A stretch of 24,954 nucleotides of DNA, from positions 1-24,954 of IMG/VR virus record IMGVR_UViG_3300025168_000625. One strand, 5' to 3'. Made by a program: the position numbers and the translations under genes. Of the stretch, positions 1-9,512 are shown piece after piece. This DNA comes from a virus. Each line of letters opens with the position of its first letter. The first letter of the stretch is position 1. The notes beneath the pieces were generated by a model that saw nothing but the letters and a program-made list of their open reading frames with translations, did no database searches and was not told the origin of the DNA.

Positions 1-600
1 ATTACATGGTGTATTTGCATTTAGATCGTAATCTGGAGAGAATACATCTGTACAACCATAAACATTGTCAGCGCATGAACCATCATCACATGTTGCGTTA
101 GCATCGTAATTATCATAAACAGCATCCATACAACCATATATACAGTATTCACATGTACCATCATCTGTATTTGCTAATGCATTATAATTCATAGCGGTTG
201 GATCCGTACAACCAGGTATAACATCTATACAACAATTAACTCCATCGTAACCGTTTGGAGCTCCACTATCATCAACGCAAGCCGTGTTAACGTCTAATTG
301 AGGAGATCCTGATGGGGTAATATAATTAAAAGCTAAAGTATCCAAACAACCAATAATAACTGGGTAGCATGAACCATCATCTACATTGGGCACAGGGTCT
401 TGTAGAGGATCAAAATTAAATGCTGTAATATCTGTACACCCATAAACAGGTAATATACATGAACCATCGTCATCTAAAGCACTTGCATTAAAGTTTAAGG
501 CGTTTGGATCCGTACAGCCCTCAGCTCCAGTCCAACAACTACCATCATCTATATTTGCGGTATCATCATATTCCGGAGACGATATGTCAGTACAACCATA
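1..600 (-). repeat. Seven GCTD...DDGSC protein repeats
   Basis: Within the giant protein, repeat units begin at bases 600, 519, 444, 354, 213, 138 and 60, that is every 25-30 codons except one 47-codon unit. The consensus is YGCTD-x-x-A-x-N-Y/F-N-x-x-A-N-x-DDGSC. Each full unit has one Cys near the start and one at the end, and an acidic Asn/Asp-rich stretch that resembles calcium-binding loops. Unit 4 (starting at 354) is longer and carries extra Cys (CVDDSG, then NCC). The last unit is cut by the window edge, so more may follow. Such repeats are, as I recall, common in secreted proteins of marine Flavobacteriia. Disulfide formation and calcium binding are inferences. Confidence 0.9.
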
Positions 601-3600
601 AATAGGGTCGTCTAAATCTCCAGTAAAACCTAACCCTTGTAAAGAAAACTCACCTGTATCTAAGAAATCACCATCACCTGCTTCACTATAACCTCTAACG
701 TAATTAAACCATTTGTTTTCTTTGTCAATAAACTCAGCCATTTGACCTTCTTGCAGATCAGTATATATGTTATGTACTCTCCAACCTAGTTTATGGTGAT
801 TATCATAGTAATCCTGCCCTATTGGAACTATAACCATAGTTGAAGGATCTATTATTTGGTGAAGATTAGATGTATCTTGAGTTACTCTTGCTTGAGTACC
901 CTCGTAATTAAGGGTTTTAAATCTTTTAACAGTGCCTTGTGCGCCGTTAAATAACACTTTAACCATAGAGTAAGAGTCAACATCATAGAATCTATTTCTA
1001 GCGGTTGTAAATGTTAATTCTGTATTAGTTATTATCCAAACACCTGTCTGTAGACCAATACCAAAGTTTAGTTGTATTAAGCAGTTACTACCATCGCAAT
1101 TTACTAGGTCGACTCTAGTATCTGTTGGTATACCATCTCCCTCTACATTCATACCAGGCAGTATAGTACCTTGACCGTCCGTAACGACAATATTTGGACT
1201 ACCATTGGAATTTGATGTAACAAGTCGTTTTAAATCTATATCTAAACTATGTTGGTAAATTTCAGCTGTATAATCTAAAACACCTAAAGCAGCTCCATAC
1301 GCATGTCCCCAAGGGTTGTTTGCGGTTATTCTGTTGTATTTATTAGATGGAAAGGTGTAATAGGTATTCTTATGACTAATACCACCTTGTTGAACAAAGC
1401 TTTTAAAACTAACCCATCCTCTTGTTTTTTCAGTATAACTAACGGTATAAGCTTTCTCGTTAGCATCTTGATCCATAGTTTCTATGGTTAAATTATATTG
1501 ATTGTCTCTATCATCGTAACTACCCCTTAATGATTTAGAGAACCTTAGGTTGTCTCTAAACCAATCTTTCATGCCTGCATCTGAAATAGGTGTCAAACCG
1601 TCCTTAGATAGTCTTAAAACAGATCCTCTATCTCTATCTGTAAAATATAGTCTATATGATTCTTGCGCAAAAGATTCTGGATTCTTTGATATACCATACT
1701 CACCGCCAAATGGAATTGATTGACCTAATACAGCTTGATTAGAAGTTACATTTGTATTTCCGTCAGCGTTAAATAATGCGTCCTTTTTAGCAAGTATTTT
1801 AAATACTTTGTTTTCACAAAATGTAACCAAGTCAGTATCTCTAGCAAATAATTTTTGAATTGAACCATTTATTGGATTTAGATCTTTAGTTATTGGCTCG
1901 GCTTGGATAAATTCATTTGTTCTATTAACACCACTAGTAGAATTATATATACCAGAAAATATCAAGCCACTACCTTTTCTCTCTTCTTTAAACTGCTCAG
2001 CTAAAGGCATGGACGCTTTAATACCCTTGTCTATTGTTATGGCATTAAAATCATCTCTTATTCTATTAGATTCAACTCCAGTACCGTAAGAATAGCAATT
2101 GAAATAACCTAAACCGTGTAGTACTTGATGGGTGTGACCCTGTAGATTGTTAAAGTCTCCAATTCTATAAGCTGAATTGCTTAAAACCTCAGTAACAGTA
2201 ACCTCAACCCACTCAGTATCGTTTGTAGCGCCATAATAAGTACCTTCTCCTTGCCAAATAATTTTCAAGGTCATTCCAACTCCTAAATCAGTTAACACAT
2301 CAGCGTCGTCCTCTATTATTCTATCAAAAAATATAACATCACCTTTAACAGCGCATATTTTCATTTCTTGAAAGCCATCAGCGATAACAGTTGAGCCGAC
2401 TTTTATTATCTCCTCGCTTCTGTGTGAGAAGTCATACCAATTAGCACCACTTGCGTCTACTTCATCACTACCAGTGTTTCCATCTGCACCAGTTAAATTA
2501 CCATCCCACCTATGTCTTTTTAATTGAATAGGATAAGAAGGGCTAGCCGCGTAATATATGTCTAAACCAACATCTTCCTTTGGTTCTGTTTCCCATATAG
2601 CTGGGTTGTTACTCATTGGAAAGTCTCTATCTTTACCAGTATACAAGGATATAACCTCAATAGTTGTTTCGTTTAAACCCCTTTCATGTAATCCAATATA
2701 TGCTTTAGGGTTATTAGTGTAGTAGGAATCGTTTATATCGTTTGGTTGAGAGTTTATACTTCCACCAGCTCCATTGGCCGCGTTCCAATAAGAATTAAGA
2801 TTATACCACGACTGCGAAGGTGGTGTGGCTCCATAAGTAGTGCTTAGATTAGGTAGGTCAGTACTATACTTCATCCTTCCTCTTTTTATATTAGAAAGAC
2901 CATCAACATCAACGTGATTTGTTATAGGGTGAAAAGCAGACGGACCCTCTGTACCTATTATTTTATCTAAAGTTATAGTGTATCTAACTCTACGGTTGTA
3001 TGGAGCGCCACCAGTTAACTTAGCTCTATTAGTGTGGTGGGTTTTACGCTCAACAACATCAGATATAAATGCCGTTGCACCAGCTAAATTGCTACCTTTA
3101 ACATACCCACCAAAAGGAGGCGCTAAACCACCCATCATTCCACCCCCACCTTTGACTTCAGTCCCATCATCTGAATAACCCCATGATCCTACGGGTGATT
3201 CATAATTCCATATATCTGGCTCAATTTCAGCTCTAGTTATAGTGTAAACGATTTGATCCGGATCTTGTTTAAACCTAAACATAGTACCAACAGTTGCCAT
3301 TGCATCTGCAAATAGAAGTTCAGAAGGCTGGTGTTTAGCTGCTAAAACAGTGTTAGACTCTCTATTATAAGAAGCCTCAGAGCCAACGCCCCAATATGAA
3401 ACTTGCATGAAAGACACATTTCCATCGTCCCATATACCAGCGCCACTACCTCCACTAGCTGCACCAGCTTTATCTATAAACCATCTATCAGGGTGAAAAC
3501 GACCTAAAGGCCAATCACTAAGTATGTCATCTCTACCTCTCCACAAGCTGTACCAGTGAACCCTTAGTTTGGTCATTGTGCTTAAATCATAATATGGTTG

Positions 3601-6600
3601 CTTTCCTTGTGGCCAAGCGCCACCAGCAGCAGCGGGATCTGATAGTAAATCACCTTGATTACCCCAAACAGCGGGTAAGGCAAATGGATTACCAGCAGTT
3701 GGATATAGCTTGCTATCTTTAGCATTAGCGGCTATAACAGCCCCTTCCGTACCAATACCACCAGTATAAGTCCAAGTATGAATAGGATCGGCTATGCAAT
3801 CCCCAGCTGTTTGACCGTTACCAGTACCACCAGCATCACATCCCATAGATAAATCAAGAATAGCACCATCCGGATAAGAAGTTGCAGACAAATAGTCATA
3901 TTGCATTGTACCAGCACTAACACTAGCCTTTTCACCAACCGCAAGCCCCCACATAGCTGGAGGGGCCCAAGCTAGGCTTTTAGGACCATAACTTGGCCAA
4001 CCGTGTAAAGATGGACTTGTGTCAGGAAATATTTTTGGATTACCAGATAAATAACCTAAATCAGCATTTACATTGTTCCACCAGTTGCCGTCTGGTCCTG
4101 GTTTTGTAAAAACACCATCTGTAAAGTTACTAGGTCCATAAGGCCAGTACGGAGAAGAAGAAGGTGGGAGTTGAACTGCAACTGCAGAATCTAAGTAAGG
4201 AGCTAATCTTCCTGCATACTTACCATAAGAACTAACCAAATGTGTTCTGTCTTGAGTAACTCCACTAGCCCAATCTAAATTAGGTGGTATATAGTAAGTT
4301 GGATCATGGTTCCAATCTTGTGTGCCTGGATGAGCAACACATATATATTTTAAATCTTTAGATTGTAGCACTTGGTACTTATCGCCTTCTACTCTTTGAG
4401 ATTGTACTATATTAGCCTCAACGTTAGCATCTCTTAAAACTTTAACAAAGAATCTACCCTGAAATTGAGCTTTCTCTTTTTCTTGCATGGTTCTAGCCTC
4501 TATAGATAAACCTCTAGCCATAGATATATTAGAGTTGGCGGTGTTAACTACGAAAGGTGTTATAACGGAATCAGACACACAAAACAAAGCATCATCACCA
4601 AAAGCTGTTTCAAGTGCTATTCTAACTAACCTAGTGGCTTGACCCTGCACTTCTTGCTCAAAACCATTTTCATCAAAATAAGTTTCAGTTGGAGGTCCAA
4701 TATAACTAATGTTAGCAACGTCATACCAATTAGTGTAATTTGTTAAATCACTAGCGACATCATTGTATGCTGATGGTACGCCTGGTGACTGTGTTATTCT
4801 AATCTGAGCTCCATTAAAACCAGATAAACCTTTTAACATTGTGGAATCAAAGTACTCTGCTATTACATCTATATTCATCCTATTAGGTAGCGGTAATCCA
4901 GTTGGATGTAACATACCAGTATCCCAGTTACCAACATGACCCCAGCCAGGTGGAGGTAACATTATTGGTGCTGATCCCCAATATTTAGCGTCTGTTTTTA
5001 TAAACTTAGGCGCGTTGTTTTTTATCGACAATACCTTGTAAGAAACATCATATTCGGTAAAAGCGTTAGAATCGTGTTTCTTTTTTAATATTAAATTGCT
5101 ATCTTCAGTTATTTTATTTCTCTCAGAAGAAGGGAAGGAAAGCCAAACGCCACCATCTTTAGCATTGTACCAGCGATCCATAGCTAGATTGTAATATTCG
5201 TTAGAAGTTTCTTTTATGTAAAAAGTGTATGATTCAGCCCAATAAGGTGGATCTGACATTAGTCTAACATTTAATCTATTTTGTAAGCTGGCAGCACGTT
5301 TTTGAATATCAACAGATCCTGATTTTGATGTTAATACTGGAGTTTCTCTACCATACTTATCTCTATATACAACTCCTAATTGGTATGTTCTTTGTGATTT
5401 TAAAGATTTAACTGGTTGCCCTAACTCACCATTATCTTCTACAGCATCAGTTTCTCCCCAAGGATTTAATTCTTCAACCTGTGTGAAAAACGATGGTTTA
5501 ATACTTACTCTTTCGTTTAAAGAATCAATTTTTTCTACATTGTATTGTTGTAAGTAGTTAGCAAATATTAATCTATTAGCGGTAACTTCTTGGGCTATAG
5601 CCTTTCTTGGCACATTATCCCAAGGTCTTAATAATTGATTAGAAGCAACAACCTTATGTATTAACTCTGTTTTAATGGTATACTTACCAAAATGACTACC
5701 ATTAGCGGGGGTGTCCCAGTAGTTCTGTGTTTCACCAGCTGGTATTGGATCATCTTTTTGGAATGTTTCTACCGTATAAACGTTTGGCGAGTTAGACTCT
5801 TTGTATAATATATCAATTTGAACAACGTCTTTAGGGCAATTACTTGGCCTCCAGTTTAAAACCTTCAAGAGTCTTAGAGCATTTTCCATGCCTAAGTTAT
5901 AACCTTTTTTAGGTGAGTAGTCAAATCCAGTTGGCACAAAAGCTATTTCAGACCAAGGTGCAAAAACAGAGTATTCTCCGTCTTCATATTTATATCTATA
6001 AGAAAATCTAGGGAATTTTACTTTAAATAAAGGCTCTATTTGTACTAATTCAACTTCGTATGCGTGGCTTCCTTTTGTTCCTAGTATTGGGAAGTTACCA
6101 GACATAGACATAATCTTAGCGTGAACAAATTTGTCAGCCCCATCACCAGGAAGTTTATACATACCCCAAGTAGCTTTTGTTCCCGGTGAAGGAAAGTTAG
6201 TTGGTGGATTTGTAGAGTGATGCGAATAAGGGCTCCAACTAGGACTTACCCAATCTTCACCACCCATACCGTCATCAATCCATCTCGTTTGAGCCGCTGT
6301 TATTATTTGACATCTACAAGTGGCTGTTTTTATGTTACCAAACCCATCATCATAATCATGCTTGATTATTAGTTGATCGTTTGCTTCCCAATCTTCACCC
6401 GATTGAGTTATATCTATAGGTATTATAACCTCATCGCCAGCCTTTTTTTGAACTTTATTTCTAGTGTAAAAAGCACTTATATTAGAACCATCAATACCTC
6501 TACCATAACCAGTTTGTAAAGGAGGCCAATTACCAGCTAATAACGTATCTATATCCTCTGTATAATTATGTGTAGAATCCATGTAACTTCCATAAAAAAC

Positions 6601-6897
6601 AGCTTTAGTAGCAACGCCTTCTGTTACATAGTTTGTGTTAGTTCCGTCAGCAAATTGATATAATTCTATATCTAAAGGCATGGTTGGACCCTTTCGAATA
6701 ACCGTCATGTGTTTTTCTAATACAAAAACAGGCCTACATGTTTCTGAAAATTCACACAGATCATTTACTTGAGGTCTAGGTTTTCCTAGTTCATTTATTT
6801 TTTCAATTCCAGAATTTATACCAGCTGATATAGTGGCCACCATCGTTGACATGATGGTTTGAAATTTTAATGGAGATGCTTTTTTATTTTTCATCAT
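1..6897 (-). CDS. Giant tail hub/stabilization-like protein, C-terminal end beyond the window (partial)
   Basis: One minus-strand frame stays open for 2,299 codons, from an ATG at 6897 to base 1, with no stop. The start forms a TAATG overlap with the stop of the preceding gene; a second ATG follows at once at 6894. Residues 61-75 (EKHMTVIRKGPTMPL), about 291-350 (FPRFSYRYKYEDGEYSVF and following), about 1601-1800 (GTGVESNRIRDDF up to GMKDWFRDNLR) and about 1991-2070 (FKTLNYEGTQARV, then ENKWFNYVRGY) match what I remember of the large stabilization/tail hub proteins of crAss-like and related marine phages. Residues about 637-1136 are rich in Trp, Pro and Gly and look like a variable insertion. 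From residue 2100 seven Cys/Asp repeats follow. It probably sits at the distal tail, where it may contact the host. Family assignment is from memory; the open frame is seen directly. Confidence 0.8.
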   Translation of the reverse strand, partial: MMKNKKASPLKFQTIMSTMVATISAGINSGIEKINELGKPRPQVNDLCEFSETCRPVFVLEKHMTVIRKGPTMPLDIELYQFADGTNTNYVTEGVATKAVFYGSYMDSTHNYTEDIDTLLAGNWPPLQTGYGRGIDGSNISAFYTRNKVQKKAGDEVIIPIDITQSGEDWEANDQLIIKHDYDDGFGNIKTATCRCQIITAAQTRWIDDGMGGEDWVSPSWSPYSHHSTNPPTNFPSPGTKATWGMYKLPGDGADKFVHAKIMSMSGNFPILGTKGSHAYEVELVQIEPLFKVKFPRFSYRYKYEDGEYSVFAPWSEIAFVPTGFDYSPKKGYNLGMENALRLLKVLNWRPSNCPKDVVQIDILYKESNSPNVYTVETFQKDDPIPAGETQNYWDTPANGSHFGKYTIKTELIHKVVASNQLLRPWDNVPRKAIAQEVTANRLIFANYLQQYNVEKIDSLNERVSIKPSFFTQVEELNPWGETDAVEDNGELGQPVKSLKSQRTYQLGVVYRDKYGRETPVLTSKSGSVDIQKRAASLQNRLNVRLMSDPPYWAESYTFYIKETSNEYYNLAMDRWYNAKDGGVWLSFPSSERNKITEDSNLILKKKHDSNAFTEYDVSYKVLSIKNNAPKFIKTDAKYWGSAPIMLPPPGWGHVGNWDTGMLHPTGLPLPNRMNIDVIAEYFDSTMLKGLSGFNGAQIRITQSPGVPSAYNDVASDLTNYTNWYDVANISYIGPPTETYFDENGFEQEVQGQATRLVRIALETAFGDDALFCVSDSVITPFVVNTANSNISMARGLSIEARTMQEKEKAQFQGRFFVKVLRDANVEANIVQSQRVEGDKYQVLQSKDLKYICVAHPGTQDWNHDPTYYIPPNLDWASGVTQDRTHLVSSYGKYAGRLAPYLDSAVAVQLPPSSSPYWPYGPSNFTDGVFTKPGPDGNWWNNVNADLGYLSGNPKIFPDTSPSLHGWPSYGPKSLAWAPPAMWGLAVGEKASVSAGTMQYDYLSATSYPDGAILDLSMGCDAGGTGNGQTAGDCIADPIHTWTYTGGIGTEGAVIAANAKDSKLYPTAGNPFALPAVWGNQGDLLSDPAAAGGAWPQGKQPYYDLSTMTKLRVHWYSLWRGRDDILSDWPLGRFHPDRWFIDKAGAASGGSGAGIWDDGNVSFMQVSYWGVGSEASYNRESNTVLAAKHQPSELLFADAMATVGTMFRFKQDPDQIVYTITRAEIEPDIWNYESPVGSWGYSDDGTEVKGGGGMMGGLAPPFGGYVKGSNLAGATAFISDVVERKTHHTNRAKLTGGAPYNRRVRYTITLDKIIGTEGPSAFHPITNHVDVDGLSNIKRGRMKYSTDLPNLSTTYGATPPSQSWYNLNSYWNAANGAGGSINSQPNDINDSYYTNNPKAYIGLHERGLNETTIEVISLYTGKDRDFPMSNNPAIWETEPKEDVGLDIYYAASPSYPIQLKRHRWDGNLTGADGNTGSDEVDASGANWYDFSHRSEEIIKVGSTVIADGFQEMKICAVKGDVIFFDRIIEDDADVLTDLGVGMTLKIIWQGEGTYYGATNDTEWVEVTVTEVLSNSAYRIGDFNNLQGHTHQVLHGLGYFNCYSYGTGVESNRIRDDFNAITIDKGIKASMPLAEQFKEERKGSGLIFSGIYNSTSGVNRTNEFIQAEPITKDLNPINGSIQKLFARDTDLVTFCENKVFKILAKKDALFNADGNTNVTSNQAVLGQSIPFGGEYGISKNPESFAQESYRLYFTDRDRGSVLRLSKDGLTPISDAGMKDWFRDNLRFSKSLRGSYDDRDNQYNLTIETMDQDANEKAYTVSYTEKTRGWVSFKSFVQQGGISHKNTYYTFPSNKYNRITANNPWGHAYGAALGVLDYTAEIYQHSLDIDLKRLVTSNSNGSPNIVVTDGQGTILPGMNVEGDGIPTDTRVDLVNCDGSNCLIQLNFGIGLQTGVWIITNTELTFTTARNRFYDVDSYSMVKVLFNGAQGTVKRFKTLNYEGTQARVTQDTSNLHQIIDPSTMVIVPIGQDYYDNHHKLGWRVHNIYTDLQEGQMAEFIDKENKWFNYVRGYSEAGDGDFLDTGEFSLQGLGFTGDLDDPIYGCTDISSPEYDDTANIDDGSCWTGAEGCTDPNALNFNASALDDDGSCILPVYGCTDITAFNFDPLQDPVPNVDDGSCYPVIIGCLDTLAFNYITPSGSPQLDVNTACVDDSGAPNGYDGVNCCIDVIPGCTDPTAMNYNALANTDDGTCEYCIYGCMDAVYDNYDANATCDDGSCADNVYGCTDVFSPDYDLNANTPCN

Positions 6898-8126
6898 TAT
6901 AACGAGTAATTTTGAGATTGATCTGGTTCTAACGCATCATCATCTAGAGTTAGTTGCGCCGCTCCAGAGTAACCTCCACTTCCAGTTGAATTAGCTAAAT
7001 CATCGATCCATTGCTCCTCTTGATTTAACAAAGGATTTGTATCGTCCACCGGTTCTGGTGGTGGTATTGGATCGTCAATATCTTTACTTTGAACCCAACC
7101 AGAACCATCGTCACAAACTAAATCATCTATAGCACAGTCATAAGTAACTTTTTCATCCGCAATTAAAACGGTGTGTTGTAAAAAATCATCTATTTTCATG
7201 ACAGGCAAGCTTTGATATCTACCTATTAAACCGGGCGTTGTTGACCACAAAGAGGTGTTACTACCCATTTTACTTCTTTTGATGTTTACTTTTTTTGGTT
7301 CAGAATAATTATCTGTCCAAAATATCATGCCATCAAGTATATTTATACCTGTTATGTTTCTATCAGGATCAAAGTTTAAGTTTCTATCTCCAAAAAATTC
7401 CACAACTCCACCAGTCCAATTTTCTACTCCAATAGAATTAGTTTGCACATAAATCCAACCACTAACATAGTCTACGTTTGTAATAAAACCTTCTAAAATA
7501 ACCCCATTAGCATCACTACTAAAAACTCTCATGCCCCATCTTAACTGATTCTTTTTATTTAGCGTAGCTGTTGGTGCTGGTATTAATTTAAACCTAATCA
7601 TATCACCACTATTATCATTACATAGCATCTCTGGAGTAACAGCCACGTCTTTTACGTAATAAATATCAACCATAACAGCTGATTCTTTAACTTGCCAATT
7701 AGCGTCAAGGGGTTTACTAGTATCAAACTCTACAATTCTATCCATCATCATTGTTACCATTGAGTTAGCCCCCGACCATTCATCTGCTATTAGTACTGAG
7801 TTAACAAATCTATATAATTTATCTGTCTGTGGGTCTACGGTAACAGCTATATGATTGTTTGTGAATTTATCAGTTCCTCCAAAAGCCCAAGATCCTCCTT
7901 CGTTTATTAGCTCGCCAGATAAAGTTGCATTATCTTGAGTTAAACCTTTAGTTGCCTCACTAACACGTATATTACCTAATATATTTTGAGCCGAACCAAC
8001 ATCAGATCCTTCTGAAGTTGAAACAGATATATTTAAAGCCTCTCTATAAAGACCATTTTGGACGATTCTCTCGTCTTGATCCTTTTCCATTTTACCACCC
8101 CTAAAAGTATGTTTTAACTCTGGCAT
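6897..8126 (-). CDS. Tail hub/stabilization protein, N-terminal part (409 aa)
   Basis: The N-terminus carries FRGGKMEKDQDERIVQNG, then YREALNISVSTSEGSDVG and AQNILGN. This is the typical opening of the large stabilization/tail hub proteins of crAss-like and marine phages, as I remember them. Near residues 260-290 INILDGMIFWTDNYSEPKKV continues that family pattern. In those proteins, as I recall, the chain goes straight on to a segment like EKHMTVIRKGP, but here that segment lies in the next gene. After about residue 330 this protein instead ends in an acidic, Pro-rich, low-complexity tail with a PIPPPEP stretch. It starts one base after the stop of the ring-like gene, and its stop overlaps the giant gene's start as TAATG. 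The two products probably assemble as one tail component. Split status is an inference. Confidence 0.75.
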   Translation of the reverse strand: MPELKHTFRGGKMEKDQDERIVQNGLYREALNISVSTSEGSDVGSAQNILGNIRVSEATKGLTQDNATLSGELINEGGSWAFGGTDKFTNNHIAVTVDPQTDKLYRFVNSVLIADEWSGANSMVTMMMDRIVEFDTSKPLDANWQVKESAVMVDIYYVKDVAVTPEMLCNDNSGDMIRFKLIPAPTATLNKKNQLRWGMRVFSSDANGVILEGFITNVDYVSGWIYVQTNSIGVENWTGGVVEFFGDRNLNFDPDRNITGINILDGMIFWTDNYSEPKKVNIKRSKMGSNTSLWSTTPGLIGRYQSLPVMKIDDFLQHTVLIADEKVTYDCAIDDLVCDDGSGWVQSKDIDDPIPPPEPVDDTNPLLNQEEQWIDDLANSTGSGGYSGAAQLTLDDDALEPDQSQNYSL

Positions 8127-8127
8127 A

Positions 8128-9510
8128 TTAGTGTTGTATATATTTAGATTTACCTCTCATCAATTGCGCAATTTCCTCAATTTTAATATTTGATAATCTT
8201 ATTTTTGCTTTTCTTGTTTCCGCTGCTCTTTCTTTTTTTAATCTCTGTATAACGCCTTCTGGAATATCTATTCTAGCAGAAGCACAACCATAAGCTATAT
8301 GCTTGTACATAGCTTCTTCTGCAAACTTATGTATCATAGAATCATTTTCAGTACCAACACCATCACTTAAGTATTTTAAAATTATAGTTTGCTCCGATAT
8401 ATTAGAACTAAAATGTATGTTACCGTTTAGGTCGTCGATATAATAACTACCATTTGTCTGGGCATGCTCTGCTTGTAAACCGTATCTTTGTCCTAAATTA
8501 TCATTACTTACACTACCTCCGCTACTAGCGTTTCTATATCTATCCCAAGAATCTGAAGTGTGGCTAGCGCTTTCAGGGCTAATAACTGTTTGAGATGGAA
8601 ATAGTCCTGATGCTGAGATTGTTGATGTAATATTTGCGGTTGATGTATTACTAATATGAGACCAAGGTCCATTCCCCATCTGAAAAAATACGTTTAAAGT
8701 AGGAGAAGTGTCTGTTACAGGAAAATTAGTCCAATTACTACCGTCATTAACACCGCAAGAATCAATGGAGGCAACCCCATTGTTGGCTAGGCAGTTACAA
8801 TAAGAATCTATAGCATCAAATAGTTTGTACCAATACGCAGTACGCCCTGGACTACCAACTCCATCAACATCAGTTCCATATACTCTATTTAAGTAATTTC
8901 TAGTTGCGCTAGCTCCTGCAATTTTTTCTGGATCAGCTGTATCACCATCAACTACCGTTGCTAGACTCCAGGATGTGTCATAAGAACACGTTACCTCACT
9001 CGCAGAGCAATCTATATCTTGATCTTCTAAATCAGAACCATTGTATACATAGGTAGCACCCGTGTCCCCACAGTCTTGACAAGTGTCTTCTGTTGTTTCG
9101 CCATCCGCTAGTGTTGTTGTGTAGTTTTGTTCTATAGCAAACGGGTTGCTAGTATGTCTCATTGGGTATAAGACGTGTTCTATACCGTTGCTATCTACAC
9201 TAGCTAATTTAACGTAATTAACATAATCATGTGGCAGTGGCATTATTAGGTTTGGGCAAACCTCTATTTCTTGCGATTTTATAGACTTAACAGTGTCATA
9301 GTGTAGTTCTTGCAATGCTCTATAAGCATGGAAAGTAACGTCTCCCTTAAGTACACTTTGAAGTATTTTACCCTCACCAACATAGGCAGCGGTAAAATTA
9401 TCTATTATTTCACTTATATATATAAATTGATACTCCCCATGGTTGTTACCTGGGTAATAAGTAGATGGAGATGTAGCGCCCCCACCGCCGCTTGCGTTTG
9501 TTAAAGCCAT
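8128..9510 (-). CDS. Ring/head-tail connector-like virion protein with Cys-rich insertion (460 aa)
   Basis: Residues about 26-123 (GEYQFIYISEIIDNF, DVTFHAYRALQELHYDT, PLPHDYVNYVKLASVDSNG) and 360-460 (LNGNIHFSSN, MIHKFAEEAMYKHIAYG, AKIRLSNIKIEEIAQLMRGKS) resemble a conserved tail tubular/ring protein of crAss-like and marine phages, recalled from memory. Between them, about residues 128-358 form a low-complexity insertion rich in Ser, Thr, Asp and Asn with seven Cys (144, 147, 168, 175, 238, 240, 252). The start ATG lies two bases after the preceding stop, with no Shine-Dalgarno. It probably forms part of the neck between portal and tail hub. Confidence 0.7.
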   Translation of the reverse strand: MALTNASGGGGATSPSTYYPGNNHGEYQFIYISEIIDNFTAAYVGEGKILQSVLKGDVTFHAYRALQELHYDTVKSIKSQEIEVCPNLIMPLPHDYVNYVKLASVDSNGIEHVLYPMRHTSNPFAIEQNYTTTLADGETTEDTCQDCGDTGATYVYNGSDLEDQDIDCSASEVTCSYDTSWSLATVVDGDTADPEKIAGASATRNYLNRVYGTDVDGVGSPGRTAYWYKLFDAIDSYCNCLANNGVASIDSCGVNDGSNWTNFPVTDTSPTLNVFFQMGNGPWSHISNTSTANITSTISASGLFPSQTVISPESASHTSDSWDRYRNASSGGSVSNDNLGQRYGLQAEHAQTNGSYYIDDLNGNIHFSSNISEQTIILKYLSDGVGTENDSMIHKFAEEAMYKHIAYGCASARIDIPEGVIQRLKKERAAETRKAKIRLSNIKIEEIAQLMRGKSKYIQH

Positions 9511-9512
9511 AG

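Noticed and set aside
1-600. CRISPR-like or direct DNA repeats
   Set aside because: The periodicity is protein-level (25-30 codons) with varied DNA and no spacer pattern; it lies in frame in the giant gene.
1303-1491. Short ORF on the plus strand (also similar ones at 2978-3178, 9310-9504, 9654-9848, 13695-13910, 17654-17863 and others)
   Set aside because: They lie antisense inside long, clearly coding minus-strand frames and have no family-like sequence.
1-6897. A diversity-generating retroelement target in the tail gene
   Set aside because: No template repeat or reverse transcriptase is visible in the window.
6890-6900. Frameshift joining the 409-aa gene and the giant gene
   Set aside because: The first ends in an acidic tail and the second has its own start; the junction is a clean TAATG, not a broken conserved motif.
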